Positions 22,373-33,878 of a DNA stretch of 64,000 nt are shown here, one piece after another. How positions within the stretch are numbered: position 1 is the stretch's first letter; the number at the start of each line of letters is the position of its first letter. This DNA is from Argyresthia goedartella (taxonomy: Eukaryota; Arthropoda; Insecta; Lepidoptera; Argyresthiidae), in the NCBI GenBank assembly GCA_949825045.1, contig OX463829.1:25390715-25454714 (forward strand), read 5' to 3'. Position numbers and translations under genes: made by a program. The notes beneath the pieces were generated by a model, which saw nothing but the letters and a program-made list of their open reading frames with translations, did not search any database and was not told the DNA's origin.

Positions 22373-22478
22373 ACATATTTAAGGGGCCTCCCCACCTTCG
22401 GACGGCGTCGATTCTAGGCATACGAGTCTAATGCCTAGAATCGACGCCGTCCGAAGGAGGAGAGGCCCCTTAAATATG
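22373..22478. repeat. Large hairpin with ~48-bp arms
   Basis: Left arm 22373-22420 (ACATATTTAAGGGGCCTC, then TTCGGACGGCGTCGATTC, then TAGGCAT) is repeated inverted at 22430-22478, with a 9-base loop. Arms differ only around CCCCACC/GGAGGAGAGG. It encodes nothing convincing. Confidence 0.9.
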
Positions 22479-23526
22479 TCAAGAAACAAGGTCTTTTTGC
22501 ACAAATAAAGGAAACAATGTGAAATCCGCAAATTTTTAATTAGGTACAAATGTGTTTTTTGTACAACATCCTTGTTGCGCGAGTCCCGAAAGTCCCGATT
22601 CGAACTTGGCCGTTTATTGCCATTTACCAAGTAATGGCTTCTTTCCTTGCAATAATCGTAAAAAATATATTCACGCAGGTGCTATAATTCCAGAGATCTA
22701 GGCGATCTTGTGATGACGTAATTTCGTTACATTCGGTTCATGCGATTTAACCCTCTACCGACCATTTTTTAAACATAAACCGTGTTACTACAAAAAAATA
22801 CACATATTTTAACCTCAAAACAAACGTCAAATCCTATATCTTTTTGTTTTAAGCAAGTGTTGAAAAGGAGTTTATTGTTTTGTGGTAACACCCTTACACG
22901 TCAAAATTGTTTTATTTAGAAACAAATTTTGGTGTGTTTTGAATGAAAATGTAATTTAGAATAATATTTCATAAGAAAATAATTTTCCTTTGGTATCAAG
23001 TTTTGTGAAAAACTGAAATTATGGGGCTTTATTCTTGAACAAAGTGTAATAATTTAAGTTTACAGTAAACCTTTTTAGCTATTATTTGATACTGGCAGTA
23101 ACACCTATCCTTCATCATCACTATACAGTTAATTTAAACCTGACAAACCCTACATAATTTTCTATGTGACTGTAATGTGCTATGATGTCACATCACAACC
23201 TAATGCCTAAGTTGTATGGAATACAACTTGCGAACAAAACAGTTTTTACATTTCATTAAACGTAGATATTTGACTGCCTTTGGGGAATAAAGCTGTCAAA
23301 GTAGTTCCATGTAGATGGCGTTAAGTGTTTGTAACAAACACAAAGTAAGTTAGCAGTTTTGTTCATCTGAGGTTACAAATTAATCACAGAGTAACAAGTA
23401 AAGCAAGTTTAAGCAAAGGGGTTGAGTCAGTATGGCAGATAAATGAATTGTCAATATTTTGCTTTGCCTTCTACAACAAAAGTTTGTCGTAATTTTCCCT
23501 ATTAGTAAATAGATGCTCCCACTTAC
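22479..23526. other. Non-coding stretch after the last firm CoREST exon
   Basis: Intron sequence if the exon at 1532-1671 belongs to CoREST. Reading through the donor at 23526 would add about 18 residues before a stop, so this could instead hold an alternative 3' end. Confidence 0.35.
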
Positions 23527-23682
23527 CAATCTGTATGTGGTGCTGCGCACTGCCCCGCTCCGCCTCGTACTCCTCGACCACCTTGTCGAGGTTGTGGCGT
23601 CGCCGGTGCGTGATGAAGAACGTGCGCACGTGCGCCTCCGTCTTCGTGCCGAGCGTCTCCGCGATAGCTTGGAAGTCGCGAC
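23527..23682 (-). CDS. CoREST: CoREST exon 8 (rest of SANT2)
   Basis: Acceptor TTGTAG at 23688-23683, donor GTAAGT at 23526-23521. It encodes [20 protein letters not shown], then [20 protein letters not shown], the DNA-contacting third helix of SANT2 and the following acidic helix. The exon is GC-rich compared with its introns. It ends with one base of an unfinished codon. Confidence 0.95.
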
Positions 23683-26600
23683 CTACAAGTAAGTAGCGGT
23701 ATAAAACGGCATAAAACTTTCAACAAATCCCCTGCGACAATCCTCTACGTGCTATAAATCCCCTTTGTTTGGCTTTTTAACTCTGGAAGGTGATTTGAAG
23801 TGAGATGACTTCCACAAATAAATTTCGCAGGGGATTTGTGGAATAGGCCTTATAAAACTTCCAAGAGGAAAATATCATCACGACTTTATTGACAATATTT
23901 TTTTTTAGAACCCCAAGGCAACTCGATTTCCTAACCATCGATCTTGACGTCAACTGAATGGAAGTATAGTGCAATGCAACTGAGATTCCGAAGAAAGAAA
24001 CGCCTTCAGTCAGACAATTTTAGCAATCATCGTCAAATCCGATGTTTCCACCGCAGATTCCAATCTCACCGTATTTCCGGACACCAGTGACAGCGAGCAG
24101 CACTTCTTCTGTGGTCCAGCGGGCATTGATCTTCGCCGGCGGTTCACCAGGCCTGAGCTGTTCAACCCCGCTGTCACCGACCTTACGCTTCATTGCACTC
24201 AACTGCTGCTTATTATGCTGCACCTGAAATATCCGAAAGCAGTCTGAAGTTTGCTAGATATGAAATGCAATCGTCAAGCCACGTTACGCCACGCTTCACA
24301 CTACATATCAACGTACTCGCTTCGCAATAAACCTTAACACTAATGGGAGGAGATATCTGGATTATCCAACTAAAGGTTTCCCAAGCAGAACGACAAAACT
24401 GAAAATTTTAGATGCATCGCGACACTAGACAAAAGCTTTCCATGTGAATAAGATGTCAAAGCAAGCCTACTTCTAAAACTAATGTGTGCAGAATACATTT
24501 CAATACAACACTGCCTAAAACAGTACTGCTATTGAAAACTACATGATTGATAGACCACATAAGTTTGAAGCACATCCTCATGTTACAAGGTTCGAGTACA
24601 TCACACTTTATTTTATAACTAGACCTTTCAAAGGCGTTGGGTGCCGTAGACCATGAGTATGTGTCCGCAAATCCTTGTGGCATGTCGGTCGGTGGCGGGT
24701 TATTAGACTTCTCTTACTTGTCTCTTTAGCGATACAATTTCTCTGTCCATTGCTTTAAGCATGGCCTCGCCCTGATTGACTATGCCGGGCGTGGGCGCAT
24801 CTCCGGGCTGCGGGCCGGTCGCCATGGTGACGAGATCGTCGTGATTGATGTAAATGCCCCTCGGCAAGCGATGCTTGTACCGCTGCTGTTTGGAGCCGGG
24901 CCCGCGCCGCCCCGACGGTCCGCAGAGCGGCCGCATCGTGCCCGTCCGTCTGTCACATCACCGCAACACTTCAAACTTCCATAAACAACCGTTCTAGTTA
25001 TCACATGGGGTCAAACGTTTCATGCAATTTGTTTTAGAGTTAAGCAAGACATTTTTGACTAGAATGTTCGGTTACCGACCTGGCGTGCACGAGGCAGGCC
25101 TGACACAACTTGTGCGAGTTGTGCGCCGTGGTAATGGTGCATAGAATGCCGCAGACTGTACACCACTTGCTCTGCTCACCGCCGTTCTCGCCCTAAACCC
25201 CAATAAATAACTTTAATCTCGCCTCGTACAAACATGTTCTATCAAAAACGAATCAGCTTACGCGTGACAAGTGGAGGAGCCGACAACAATTCCTAACATA
25301 CTTCTTTTAACCCGTTTACAGTGTAAATAGTATGTTATTCTGCACACATTTTGTTCAGAGAAGGCTTTGGAGCAGTTAAAGGAAGCATGCAGGAACATTG
25401 AAGGATTTAGCAGGAAGGTGGGGCCGTTATTTGTTATAGTGACCATGATACAGTGCAAGATTTTATATTGGCATAAATATTTTAACTCATTTAATAATAG
25501 TGTTTTCAGGTTTAGTTGAAGTGCTAAGTTAGTGAGATAGATTTAAATATGAATAGCAAACTATGTCTGACGTAAACTATATTTCAGTAAAGCAATTTTT
25601 AATTTCAGTATTTACAAATCAAAAAGTTAACAATGGATAGGTTGGTTTCGTCAGCGCATATAGTTTACTCTTGAAAGGATTACGAAATATTATTCATTTC
25701 TTAATAAATAAATTATTAATTTGTAGATAAAAATGCAGAGCGGACAAAGTACACGTAAAAAGCGTTGATCTAGAAATACGATGATTAAATGAACGAGTAA
25801 ATCATAATCAATGTAGCAATGACATAAATAAAACCATTACTTGTATTAAACCCGATGAACTCAATCGATTTATTCCATAAATTTTCCCCTATTTTAATAA
25901 TAGCATCCCCATCATACACAAAATAAAGATAGCATTCAGATAACTGTGCAATGACGTACTGAAAGCATAAATAAAGCAAATAAATTACTTAAGCATGACA
26001 TCTAATAAATAAGACTCACTTAAAAAACATGAAGATGATAATATGATGCGGAAACATTTAAGAAACGACTTGAACAGTAGCAAGTCCAGGTGTTGAGGGG
26101 TTATCAACCCTTTTGAATTTGGGAAGGAGCCAATGACAGCACACCAAATTCAGAAGACATGACAGGTCAGAAATTCGAAGACATTGAACATCGAATGTTG
26201 GGATGTTGGCGTGCGATGAGGTAACACGGAGAGGTAAGCACGAACCTGAGTCTGCTGGGACGAGGCCCGGAGCGACGCCCCACCAGACGGCGAGTTGCCT
26301 CGCACTACACCGCGGTGGATCGTCCACTTCTGCCATATCCAAGATAAGGTCCATGACGCATCATATTACCCAGTTCACAAATAAGGATAATCAATCACCG
26401 AACCAACTTTGCAATACTCAATGTGGGCAACAAGGTTCTATTATGCAGAGCAAATAATATGATTGCCAATAACTACTGACATTATAGAAAACATTAATCT
26501 GGATTATTTTAGTATTGTAACTCTGCATTTTTATGTTAATTTTGTCGTTCAAGAATAATGATTCATTGGACAATCCAGATACACTCTAGCATGTTAAATT

Positions 26601-29600
26601 AATGTATTCATAAACTCAGAGTAAGTAAGGGCTTTTATAGCATTATATGTTAGAGTAAATGGGTTTCAAATTTATTGATATGTTCAGATAAAGCACTGAA
26701 AATAGTACTTGTGGAAAGGTACAATACCTTTACCACTCCGCAACTTAACCATTAAATTCAGACGGCGAAAATAGGAGTCCAGTCAAATCGAAATAAAACA
26801 TTTTCCTGAAAAATTATCAGACTCCGATTGTCGCCCTAGGGGGCACACACCACAAACCCTGGTATTTTTTGATACACTTTAACATTTAGTCTTTGTGTGC
26901 GCTTTTAGTGTCGTGCGTATTATCATGCGGGACGCGGGGCGCCCCATGCTGGCAGTACCCGCATAAGGGTCAATCCGGGTTAGTCCACTTCTGAATGAGT
27001 TACACCTATTCTTAATAAAGCGAACTGTATTCAAGATGTATTCAAGGATACGCCAAAAAAGTGTGGCAAAAGTGGACTAACCCGTCGATCCTACAGTAGA
27101 TCCCGCGTGCCGCGCGTGCGGGATGTAACCCGCACGACACTGAAAGAGGCCTATATTGTGATAACACCGTGTATTCGTATGAATACTGACCTTTTCATCG
27201 TTATCCGACTCCTTGTCGGAACCTCCGGGCTCGGAGCTGACTCCGGACTCTCGCTTCCCCTCCTTTGTGGTTGGATTACCGTCCTTACGGTTCTCACCAA
27301 CGACGTCCATGAGAGATGTTCGTGCTCTGGTCTTCTTCCATGAGTAGTAGTATTTCACGAGAGAAGCTATCGACTTGTCGGGCAACTGTGGAACAACGGT
27401 CAGCTGTAGGCAGGCATTCTCAAGAGGCATCTCATGTTAGGAATACCCTCCCTTTTACTCCTTATTCTTAACCCGGGCTGTAAAAGGCAGTAGCAAAGAC
27501 GAAGCGCGCGACATGATATGAAAACAAGAAAACCGACTAAAACTAATAAAACAAAAACAAACAATATGTTCGTACTTCATTTCGACACCAGATGTCCCTA
27601 CAGATTATAAAAAAGCCCTTATACCAATTGCGCCACACATAGATTTGCCGCAAAATCTGTGAGCATATTAAAACACTCTTTTTCTCTTCTATTGTATAGG
27701 GACCCCCCCCCCCCCCCCCCCTTTATTTTTATATTATATCGTGTAGTATTTGGTGCTGTAGCGACAACAGAAATACACATTCCGTTAAATGTCAACTCTT
27801 TACCTATTACGGTTTATCAGATAGAGCCCGCTGACGGACGGACAGCAAGACTGACGGACGGACAGAAAGACCGACGGACAAGACGGACGTCGGAGGCTTA
27901 GTAAGTCCCCCCTAATAAACCCTTATAAATGTCATAGTGTATCCCATAACTATCTGGAAGAAAAATTGCCATGTACTTAAATACATGGAGCATGAAAGTC
28001 GCACCAATGATTTTGTAATTAACATTTTGCTGTATTTAATCTAACCTATCCACTCCATACCATCCCTTCCATTGTGCCGAACCCTTCGTTCCCGAGTCCG
28101 GCTCGCACTTGACTGTTTATTTTATTTATTCTATTTTACTTGTTTGCTTTTGCGCCTGTAATAAAATAGATACAAATTTTATTGGAGAAGTTTTGTCGAA
28201 AAGGTTTTAAAAAACCGGTCAAGTGCGGGTCGGACTCGAACACGAAGGGTAAGGTGGCACGGAACCATCTCAAAAGAAAACTTTATAAGCACTAAAAACA
28301 AGAAAAAAATACTTGGACTTGAACCCAGAACATAGAGATTGCGCAACTGATATCAAAGCAATTGCGCTATCACATCGTTACAACAAATCGCGAAATTTAT
28401 AATCGTGTTTTGAATGATATTGAGGTCTAATCTGAGTCTGGTGGCGCTAGTGTAGTCTTATAAATCGTTGACGCCATCTAGGACGTACAATGAATTGGCA
28501 GCAAACAGAGCTAACGCCATCTGTGCCTGGGCGGAAATTTTTGCTATCTACCGGAGTACGATTTTTTGTTCGGGATGGATAGCGCTCTTGTATTATTAGT
28601 CTATGATATTACGTAGAAAGAGAATAGTCTCTTATTCTCTGTCTACGATATATTATTGGGTGCTTACCTATGAAATTGGCGAATTTTTTTTTACATATTC
28701 AGAAGTTCATAATTCGTGTAATTCAAGAGCCATTTGCATTTTAGTTTTTATAGTGTAAAAGTTAATTTCATAGTTTTGCATTTACTTATTAAAATTTCTT
28801 TTAATTTTCAGTTTGAAAACTAAAATTTAATCTTAAAAATCAATGCCTCCTAAATGTCATCCATTTTCACGATAAGATTCGTGATATTTTATTACATTTC
28901 ACACTTTCAAAAAAATAAAACCAAATTTTCCGTCAGCTAAATGTTGTCTCATTCATACATATATTTTTTATAAAATTAGGATTTGTCATTCCTTCAAAAA
29001 AATGCAAAAATGTTTGTACTGAAAATTAAGTTTACTTCAATTTCTCCATAAAAAACGCTGATTTCATAGGTAAGCACCTAATATGATGATGAATGATTTT
29101 TAGATTGGGACCTGATTTATTCAAATCAAAATTAAAATCATTTTTTATTTAAAAAATCTGAATTTCGACCAGTAATTCAGATGTGTCGTCAGATAATTAT
29201 AAAAATAGTACATTTCTTTCAAGTTCACAAAGCCTTATATTTACGAACCGAGAAGTTTACGGCACGAGCCGAAGAAGCCTTTTCGAACGAGTTACGAATA
29301 GAATTTTTCTGCCTGAGAGCCCTAAATCATGCTGCTATTTTAAGGTCAGAAGGCGGAAAATACCTTTAATAAACAGGAAACAAAATAGAAAGAAGTTCAG
29401 GAAAAAAATATGTTTATTTTATTATTATTATGTTTATTTATTGGAGTGCTTCATTAATTACAAATTCAATTATTAAAAAACAATGTCAAACATCCACAAA
29501 ACCAGTTTCGTCATATAAAAATAAAACACGTGAAAAAAAAACTGACACAAACAAACCGCCCCAAGAATCTCCCGGCCCAAAGGTGCCATTACGCTGGCAG

Positions 29601-32600
29601 CGTTCCCGCGCTGCACAGCAAGTGAGATTCTCTGGACCAGGAAAGCCCCAGAGCGGTTGTCATTATAATATTTTATTATTATAATCTAAAAATTAGATAC
29701 TTTTTGAGCAGGTTTTTTCAAAATCTAATAGATGGCGCTTTGGTCTAGTTTTTTTTTCTATCGTTCATGATGAATATGGTAAATATAGATGTTGTTTGAA
29801 TGATTAGAAGGTGCCTCTCCTTCTTCTTCGTGTGGAACTTGTAGGGACGATCAAAGTAGATCTTTACAGTAGTCAGCCACCGCGATGGCTTTGTCGTTAG
29901 CCTGCATAAGGTCGGCGTGTGTGCAGGAAGTCAGACACAGCGGGCACGATAGTAGGTGGCCGGAAGTTTGGGGGCACCGCAACGGCAGCTTACTGAGATC
30001 ATGGTTGTGTTCTTTGCCGTCATTAATAAATTGGCGCTATTTTGAATACTGTAAGTTGTACGAACACAAAGTTTAGTGTTACATACTTATTAAATCGATT
30101 GAAATTTCATACAAGTGATGAAGAAAATGGGTTAACACCTGAGTTTATGAAAGAGAGGGCGGCCGATATAGTAGAAATCTTGCTGCGCACCAAATCACGG
30201 CTAGTTTACATCAAAGCCTACAATGAGTTTTGCAAATGGAAAAATGAAAATCAAGCTTCTGGCACATTTTCGGAGTCTGTTTTCCTAAGTTATTTTAATG
30301 AGCTGTCAAAGAAAAAGAAGTCATCGACATTATGGAGTATGCATTCTATGCTACGATGTTCTATAAAAACAAGGCATAACATTCATAATACACAAATCAT
30401 ACTCGAAGTTGCAAGAGTACCTTAAGACGCTTTTTGAATGAAGCGCAAGACTCGCAATTTCTGGCAGTAAAAGTAAGTAATCTTCAACAAATGTTACTTA
30501 ATACAAGTAGTTTAGAACTATTTAATTGTAAACCTATCAACATCAATTTTGTAAAAAAAAAATATTTTTGTTTACAGGATGCATTAATTCTGGGCATTAG
30601 TGGAGGCTGTCATGCAAATGAGCTTGTTAAACTGACAGCGGATGATGTGCAAAAGATCTCTGATACAGCTTTAGTGGTTACTTTGAGGGAGACGAAAACG
30701 AAAATAGACCGAACCTTCGTAATCCGAGATACATGAACATCGTAGAAAAGTATCAAAGTTTTGGTCCTCCAAATGCAAACAACAATAGATTCTAAAAATA
30801 AATGTTCGAAAAGCCCGATGGGAATAAATAAAATTGGTTCCATTCGAAGAGAAATTGCATCATTTTTGGAGCTACCAAAATCCCGAGATGTATTAAGGAC
30901 ACTCTTTCCGAAGGACCTCAGCAACAGCAAAACTGTAGAAACCTGAAGAGCCATGGACTCCACGCCCTACAACGTCCAAAGATGCCCCAGAGTTTCCTCC
31001 AGAAGAAACTTCCCAGTGTAATTTTACAATGATATTACTGCTTTTTTTCTCTTATGCAGCTAATTATGGGATAGCCGATAGATAGACCTTAGCACATAGT
31101 CTATGGGACTTTCAATTCTGAATAAATATGCCTATAAATTAATATTTATCACCATCACCACTAGGATTAGCATAATCAGCATTAGGTTTACCTATCATCT
31201 TTCAGATCACAGCTATGCTATGCTATGCTATGTTCTCAGTGCCTCATTTTTAAACACAAAATGTGCCAATTTTATTTACTCCTTTTACTATTTATATATA
31301 TACTATTATATACTACTATTCGCTTTAAGGTTTCTACTTGCTACAAGAAATTATTATCAATAAATTAACTGCTTGTTCCTTTTCCACTGACCACTTGTTA
31401 TATCAGTAGTCCCTTATCCTCTTGGAAGGAGATAAAGGATTTGCATATGTATGCTTATCTGAACAATGACTCACACTCCCAGATTTGTTTGTTATCAATC
31501 CAAGCAGGATGTCTCCCTCCATCATAAAGTTTAGGAACAAATAAAAAGGTAAAAATATTTTTTTGTTATTGTCTTACCATTTGTCGTATCCTATGGAAAC
31601 TCTTGCCGTGAAACTGGAAGGCCTGTTCAAACAGCACTTTGTCTTCCACTGTCCACTCATCAGGGAATGGTGTGAAGTTGGCGAGGTCCATGGAAGCCCG
31701 GTTGAGGTCATGTTTGTGCCAGAACAACATGCCGAGAGCCTGTTCACCATTGTACCCATACTTCTCTTTAGCTACCGTTATGTATTCATCCACTGAAACA
31801 ATTTTCCTTTTTTAAGGGGAAGTAGGCGATGAAAGATTATTGTTTTTTATTTTGAAAATATGGGGTAACAGGTGTCTTCACATATTTTGATGTGATCGAG
31901 AACGAAAACGAGACGTACATAGGTGACAGCGGAATTTTGTAACTTATTTTCTTTTTTGTAGTGACAGCAAACTCATCATCAACATCGACTAACTTTCTGA
32001 AGTGAATGACTTCTTTAGTTGTGATCGGAAGTGTATGAGAATGAGGAGGGACAAATGAATTGGCTACTTGACAGTTGTAAAGATAAATTACGACAACAAT
32101 AATTTTACAAATGTATATTGAATTAAAATAAATAGTTAAATATTTTATATTTTTAAGTCATTAAATTTTTTAGTGTTTAGATTACAAGATCTGAAACAAG
32201 ATCGGCCATGATTGAGCATCGTGCGACGTCACACCACTAGCAATAAATAAAATGTTGTGTGCTCATGTAACTAAAGTTCATTCATCTGAGGTCACATTCA
32301 AACTTATAGGCTATAGATTAATTTGTGCAGAGTTAGTAGGTAAGTGCAAAGATTTTTGTTCATCTGAGGATTTGTGTATAATAGTGTGATGTCGGGAAAT
32401 TGGATAATCAGAAGCATATATACCTAATATTGAGGTGTTGGCTATTATGGAATGCACTTCTGTCAGCACCAGATCAAGCTAGCTATAGATGATCCCCTGT
32501 ACGAATGCACCATAAAAGTAGCCCTCCAACAAGATCCAGGCGCTGTGGCCAAAACTGGTCAGCACCATCATCATCATCATCATAATATGAGCAATATGAG

Positions 32601-33878
32601 AGCTCACTAACAGAGCTCTCAATAGCCAAAAATGTTATTTGTGGCATCATAATCATCAGGTACCACAACCAGTACAAAATAAAGTACTTTTATTAGTTTT
32701 TTCTTAATTTTTATATTAATGCTGACTTAGTGTAAAGATTTTACAATAGTTTTATGTATAGGTTTTTTTTGTTGTAAACTAATTAAAAATTAAAGTCAAT
32801 TCATTCATTGGTTCATCAATCACCTTTTTTGCAAACAGTACACAGTGTAAAATCATTCACATCAATATGGATATTATACAAATATGATGTTAATCCTTGG
32901 AGCATTGGAGCATTAATTATAACTGAAAAAAAAAACTTTAACTTGAGAACTTCTTTGACAGACGTCACCTAATTGTACCGAAGATTCTATTAAGAGCATT
33001 TGTGGGTCAACAACATAAACTTTGCCTTAATTGTTGTCATTATTTTTTCTTTTCCCGCAGAGAAGTGAAAGGGAGTTCCACTAAGTGAGAGAAAGACATA
33101 TGTATAAAAAACAATTACTAATGATAAAAATAGTGAGGAAACATTCAATCTCTTCGGCAATGATGGGTTAGCCCCCTGTGCCACAAAATGTAGTATTGAA
33201 TAAAACTAGCTAAAACTGGGAATTTGTGCCTCTGCCACCCTTTTTCAGAAAGGAGGGACTCATATGTAATGTTTTGTTTTAATATCAACATTTGGAGGAC
33301 TAATATGAAATATCCAAATCATCATGAAAAACTCACATTTTGTGTCAGATATCTCAGCTGTGGGCGACCACACCAGCAGAGCTCTGTCCCCAATCAGCTC
33401 CGGCTTCCTCGAGTCCACCGGCTCCAGCTCAGTACACACGGCCTGGTAATCCCTGCCCACTCTAATCTTCTCGGCTGCAAACGGTACGACTGCTCGCATT
33501 CATGTTACGGGGCGCATTGATGAGTGGTCAGCGTGTAGGCGGATGAGATGGAAAGCAGAAAAACTTGAAGCATGAATGATTATGGTAGTTTCGAGGTATA
33601 GCACCAACGTGTTTGAAGCTGATGGTCTCGATACAAGTGAAGGGGGACCGGTACGCACGCAATAGTAACTTGATGAAGAACCACATGCGACAGTTTGAAA
33701 CTTGTTACAGTGGCCACCTGTCAATGGACAAATGATATCTTTTTTACTATGAATATCGAAAATACTACATACCATTCTCGTCCTCTGAGCTGGAATCTGG
33801 ACTTCCATGGCCATTGGGGCTTGGCCCCCTCGACCGCTTCCCGTTTCGAACATCACTACTTCTCTCAGCCAAAACCAT
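23527..33878 (-). CDS. CoREST: REST corepressor (CoREST/RCOR), spliced gene, exons 1-8
   Basis: CoREST is the scaffold joining the histone demethylase LSD1 to HDAC1/2 in a nuclear repressor complex. Eight exons (33773-33878, 33337-33474, 31578-31792, 27191-27385, 25080-25192, 24718-24949, 24070-24223, 23527-23682) have GT/AG borders and matching phases, giving 436 residues before a last, split codon. Domains: basic N-terminus with [11 protein letters not shown]2 (about 37-95), SANT1 (about 126-175), a Cys4 finger (229-251), a linker and coiled coil (about 315-350) for LSD1 contact, and SANT2 (about 367-418) for DNA contact. The domain order and sequence blocks match RCOR proteins closely; the finger does not occur in vertebrate RCOR1 as I know it. 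The C-terminus is either at 1532-1671 or in an exon not found. Confidence 0.95.
24070..24223 (-). CDS. CoREST: CoREST exon 7 (coiled coil end, SANT2 start)
   Basis: Acceptor TTTCAG at 24229-24224, donor GTGAGA at 24069-24064. It encodes [15 protein letters not shown] (coiled coil), then [20 protein letters not shown], the first helices of SANT2, whose RWTTEE block is diagnostic for CoREST. Confidence 0.95.
24718..24949 (-). CDS. CoREST: CoREST exon 6 (linker and start of coiled coil)
   Basis: Acceptor GACAG ending at 24950, donor GTAAGA at 24717-24712. It encodes a basic, Gly/Pro-rich segment ([19 protein letters not shown]), then IYINHDDLV, equivalent to the MFLSQEDV region of RCOR1, and the start of the coiled coil [16 protein letters not shown], which contacts the LSD1 tower domain. 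Confidence 0.92.
25080..25192 (-). CDS. CoREST: CoREST exon 5 (Cys4, GATA-like finger)
   Basis: Acceptor GTTTAG at 25198-25193, donor GTCGGT at 25079-25074. It encodes [19 protein letters not shown], then [10 protein letters not shown]. The spacing C-x2-C-x15-C-x2-C, followed by basic residues across the junction (ARRTG), resembles the GATA-type finger that follows SANT in MTA proteins. Phases on both sides agree with exons 4 and 6, so it is a real exon. No frame of useful length exists for it elsewhere, and it is easily missed. Confidence 0.85.
25193..26978. other. CoREST intron 4
   Basis: AT-rich intron between exons 4 and 5, with no gene or repeat that I can name in its main part. Confidence 0.4.
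26979..27084. repeat. Short MITE beside CoREST exon 4
   Basis: CCGGGTTAGTCCACTT near 26979 matches the reverse complement of AAGTGGACTAACCCG near 27070-27084. About 75 bp lies between. It sits about 105 bp from the exon 4 donor. Confidence 0.65.
27191..27385 (-). CDS. CoREST: CoREST exon 4 (third helix of SANT1)
   Basis: Acceptor CCACAG at 27391-27386, donor GTCAGT at 27190-27185. It encodes [20 protein letters not shown], the end of SANT1, then a Lys/Glu/Ser-rich acidic linker ending SDNDEK. Phase 0 at both ends (65 codons). Confidence 0.96.
27580..27655 (-). repeat. tRNA-like SINE head fragment
   Basis: On the minus strand TGGCGCAATTGGTATAAGGG resembles a tRNA A box, with a poor B-box candidate (GGTGTCGAAAT) near 27570-27585. 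A degenerate tRNA-derived SINE is likely; a functional tRNA is not, as no full cloverleaf is apparent. Confidence 0.35.
27703..27721. repeat. Poly-C run of 19 bases
   Basis: An uninterrupted cytosine run in CoREST intron 3; length may be unreliable in the assembly. Confidence 0.95.
27905..28110 (+). repeat. Lepidoptera interspersed repeat, tail portion
   Basis: This matches 42700-42865 in text: CATGGAGCATGAAAGTCGCA, TTTTGTAATTAACATTTTGC, CACTCCATACCATC and a CG-rich end near GAACCCTTCGT...CGCACTTGACTG. An inverted fragment of the same end is at 28205-28270. Confidence 0.7.
28205..28270 (-). repeat. Inverted fragment of the same interspersed repeat
   Basis: AAAACCGGTCAAGTGCGGGT, then GGACTCGAACACGAAGGGTA is the reverse complement of the tail seen at 28070-28110 and 42840-42865. 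The pair could form a loose fold-back. Confidence 0.7.
28310..28395 (-). repeat. tRNA-derived SINE fragment
   Basis: On the minus strand an A-box-like TGATAGCGCAATTGC is followed about 35 bases on by GGTTCAAGTCC, a good B box. Spacing fits a tRNA-derived head. Acceptor-stem pairing is not clear, so I call it a SINE head and not a tRNA gene. Confidence 0.5.
28396..30041. other. CoREST intron 3, unassigned part
   Basis: AT-rich. Frames at 29181-29684 and 29885-30076 have no recognised domain. The part from about 29900 may belong to the Crypton-like element that follows. Confidence 0.35.
30042..30946 (+). pseudogene. Crypton-like tyrosine recombinase remnant
   Basis: The pieces run in order: [20 protein letters not shown], then [35 protein letters not shown] and [16 protein letters not shown] (30120-30380), which match the N-terminal core-binding region of insect Crypton-type tyrosine recombinases. 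Then [20 protein letters not shown] and DDVQ (30575-30650), holding a block like GxxRxxEL with His in place of the catalytic Arg, and [13 protein letters not shown] last piece, [19 protein letters not shown] (30820-30875), precedes where HxxR and Tyr should be. Those catalytic blocks are missing, and stops and shifts occur at 30423 and 30736. It lies in CoREST intron 3, antisense to the gene. Confidence 0.65.
30947..31577. other. CoREST intron 3, left of exon 3
   Basis: AT-rich; includes a short ATGCT repeat near 31212-31230 and otherwise nothing recognised. Confidence 0.35.
31578..31792 (-). CDS. CoREST: CoREST exon 3 (end of ELM2, most of SANT1)
   Basis: Acceptor TTTCAG at 31798-31793, donor GTAAGA at 31577-31572. 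It encodes [20 protein letters not shown], then MLFWHKHDL (end of ELM2) and [20 protein letters not shown], then [11 protein letters not shown] (SANT1 helices 1-2). Confidence 0.97.
31793..33336. other. CoREST intron 2
   Basis: No gene. A CAT/ATC run (about 32562-32585) is the only simple repeat. The phrase TTCATCTGAGG (32279, 32359) also occurs at 23361, so an old dispersed repeat may be present. Confidence 0.4.
33337..33474 (-). CDS. CoREST: CoREST exon 2 (first half of ELM2)
   Basis: Acceptor TTGCAG at 33480-33475, donor GTGAGT at 33336-33331. It encodes [18 protein letters not shown], then [14 protein letters not shown]. The IRVGxxYQAxxP-like start and LVWSP block are the ELM2 signature that recruits HDAC1/2. 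Confidence 0.94.
33773..33878 (-). CDS. CoREST: CoREST exon 1 (start codon)
   Basis: ATG at 33878 begins [20 protein letters not shown], followed by a Ser/Asp/Glu-rich stretch ending SSEDEN. KRSR is a likely nuclear localisation signal. The donor is GTATGT (33772-33767), leaving one base of codon 36. A longer open reading in a different frame covers the same DNA but does not connect to the ELM2 exon. Confidence 0.9.
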
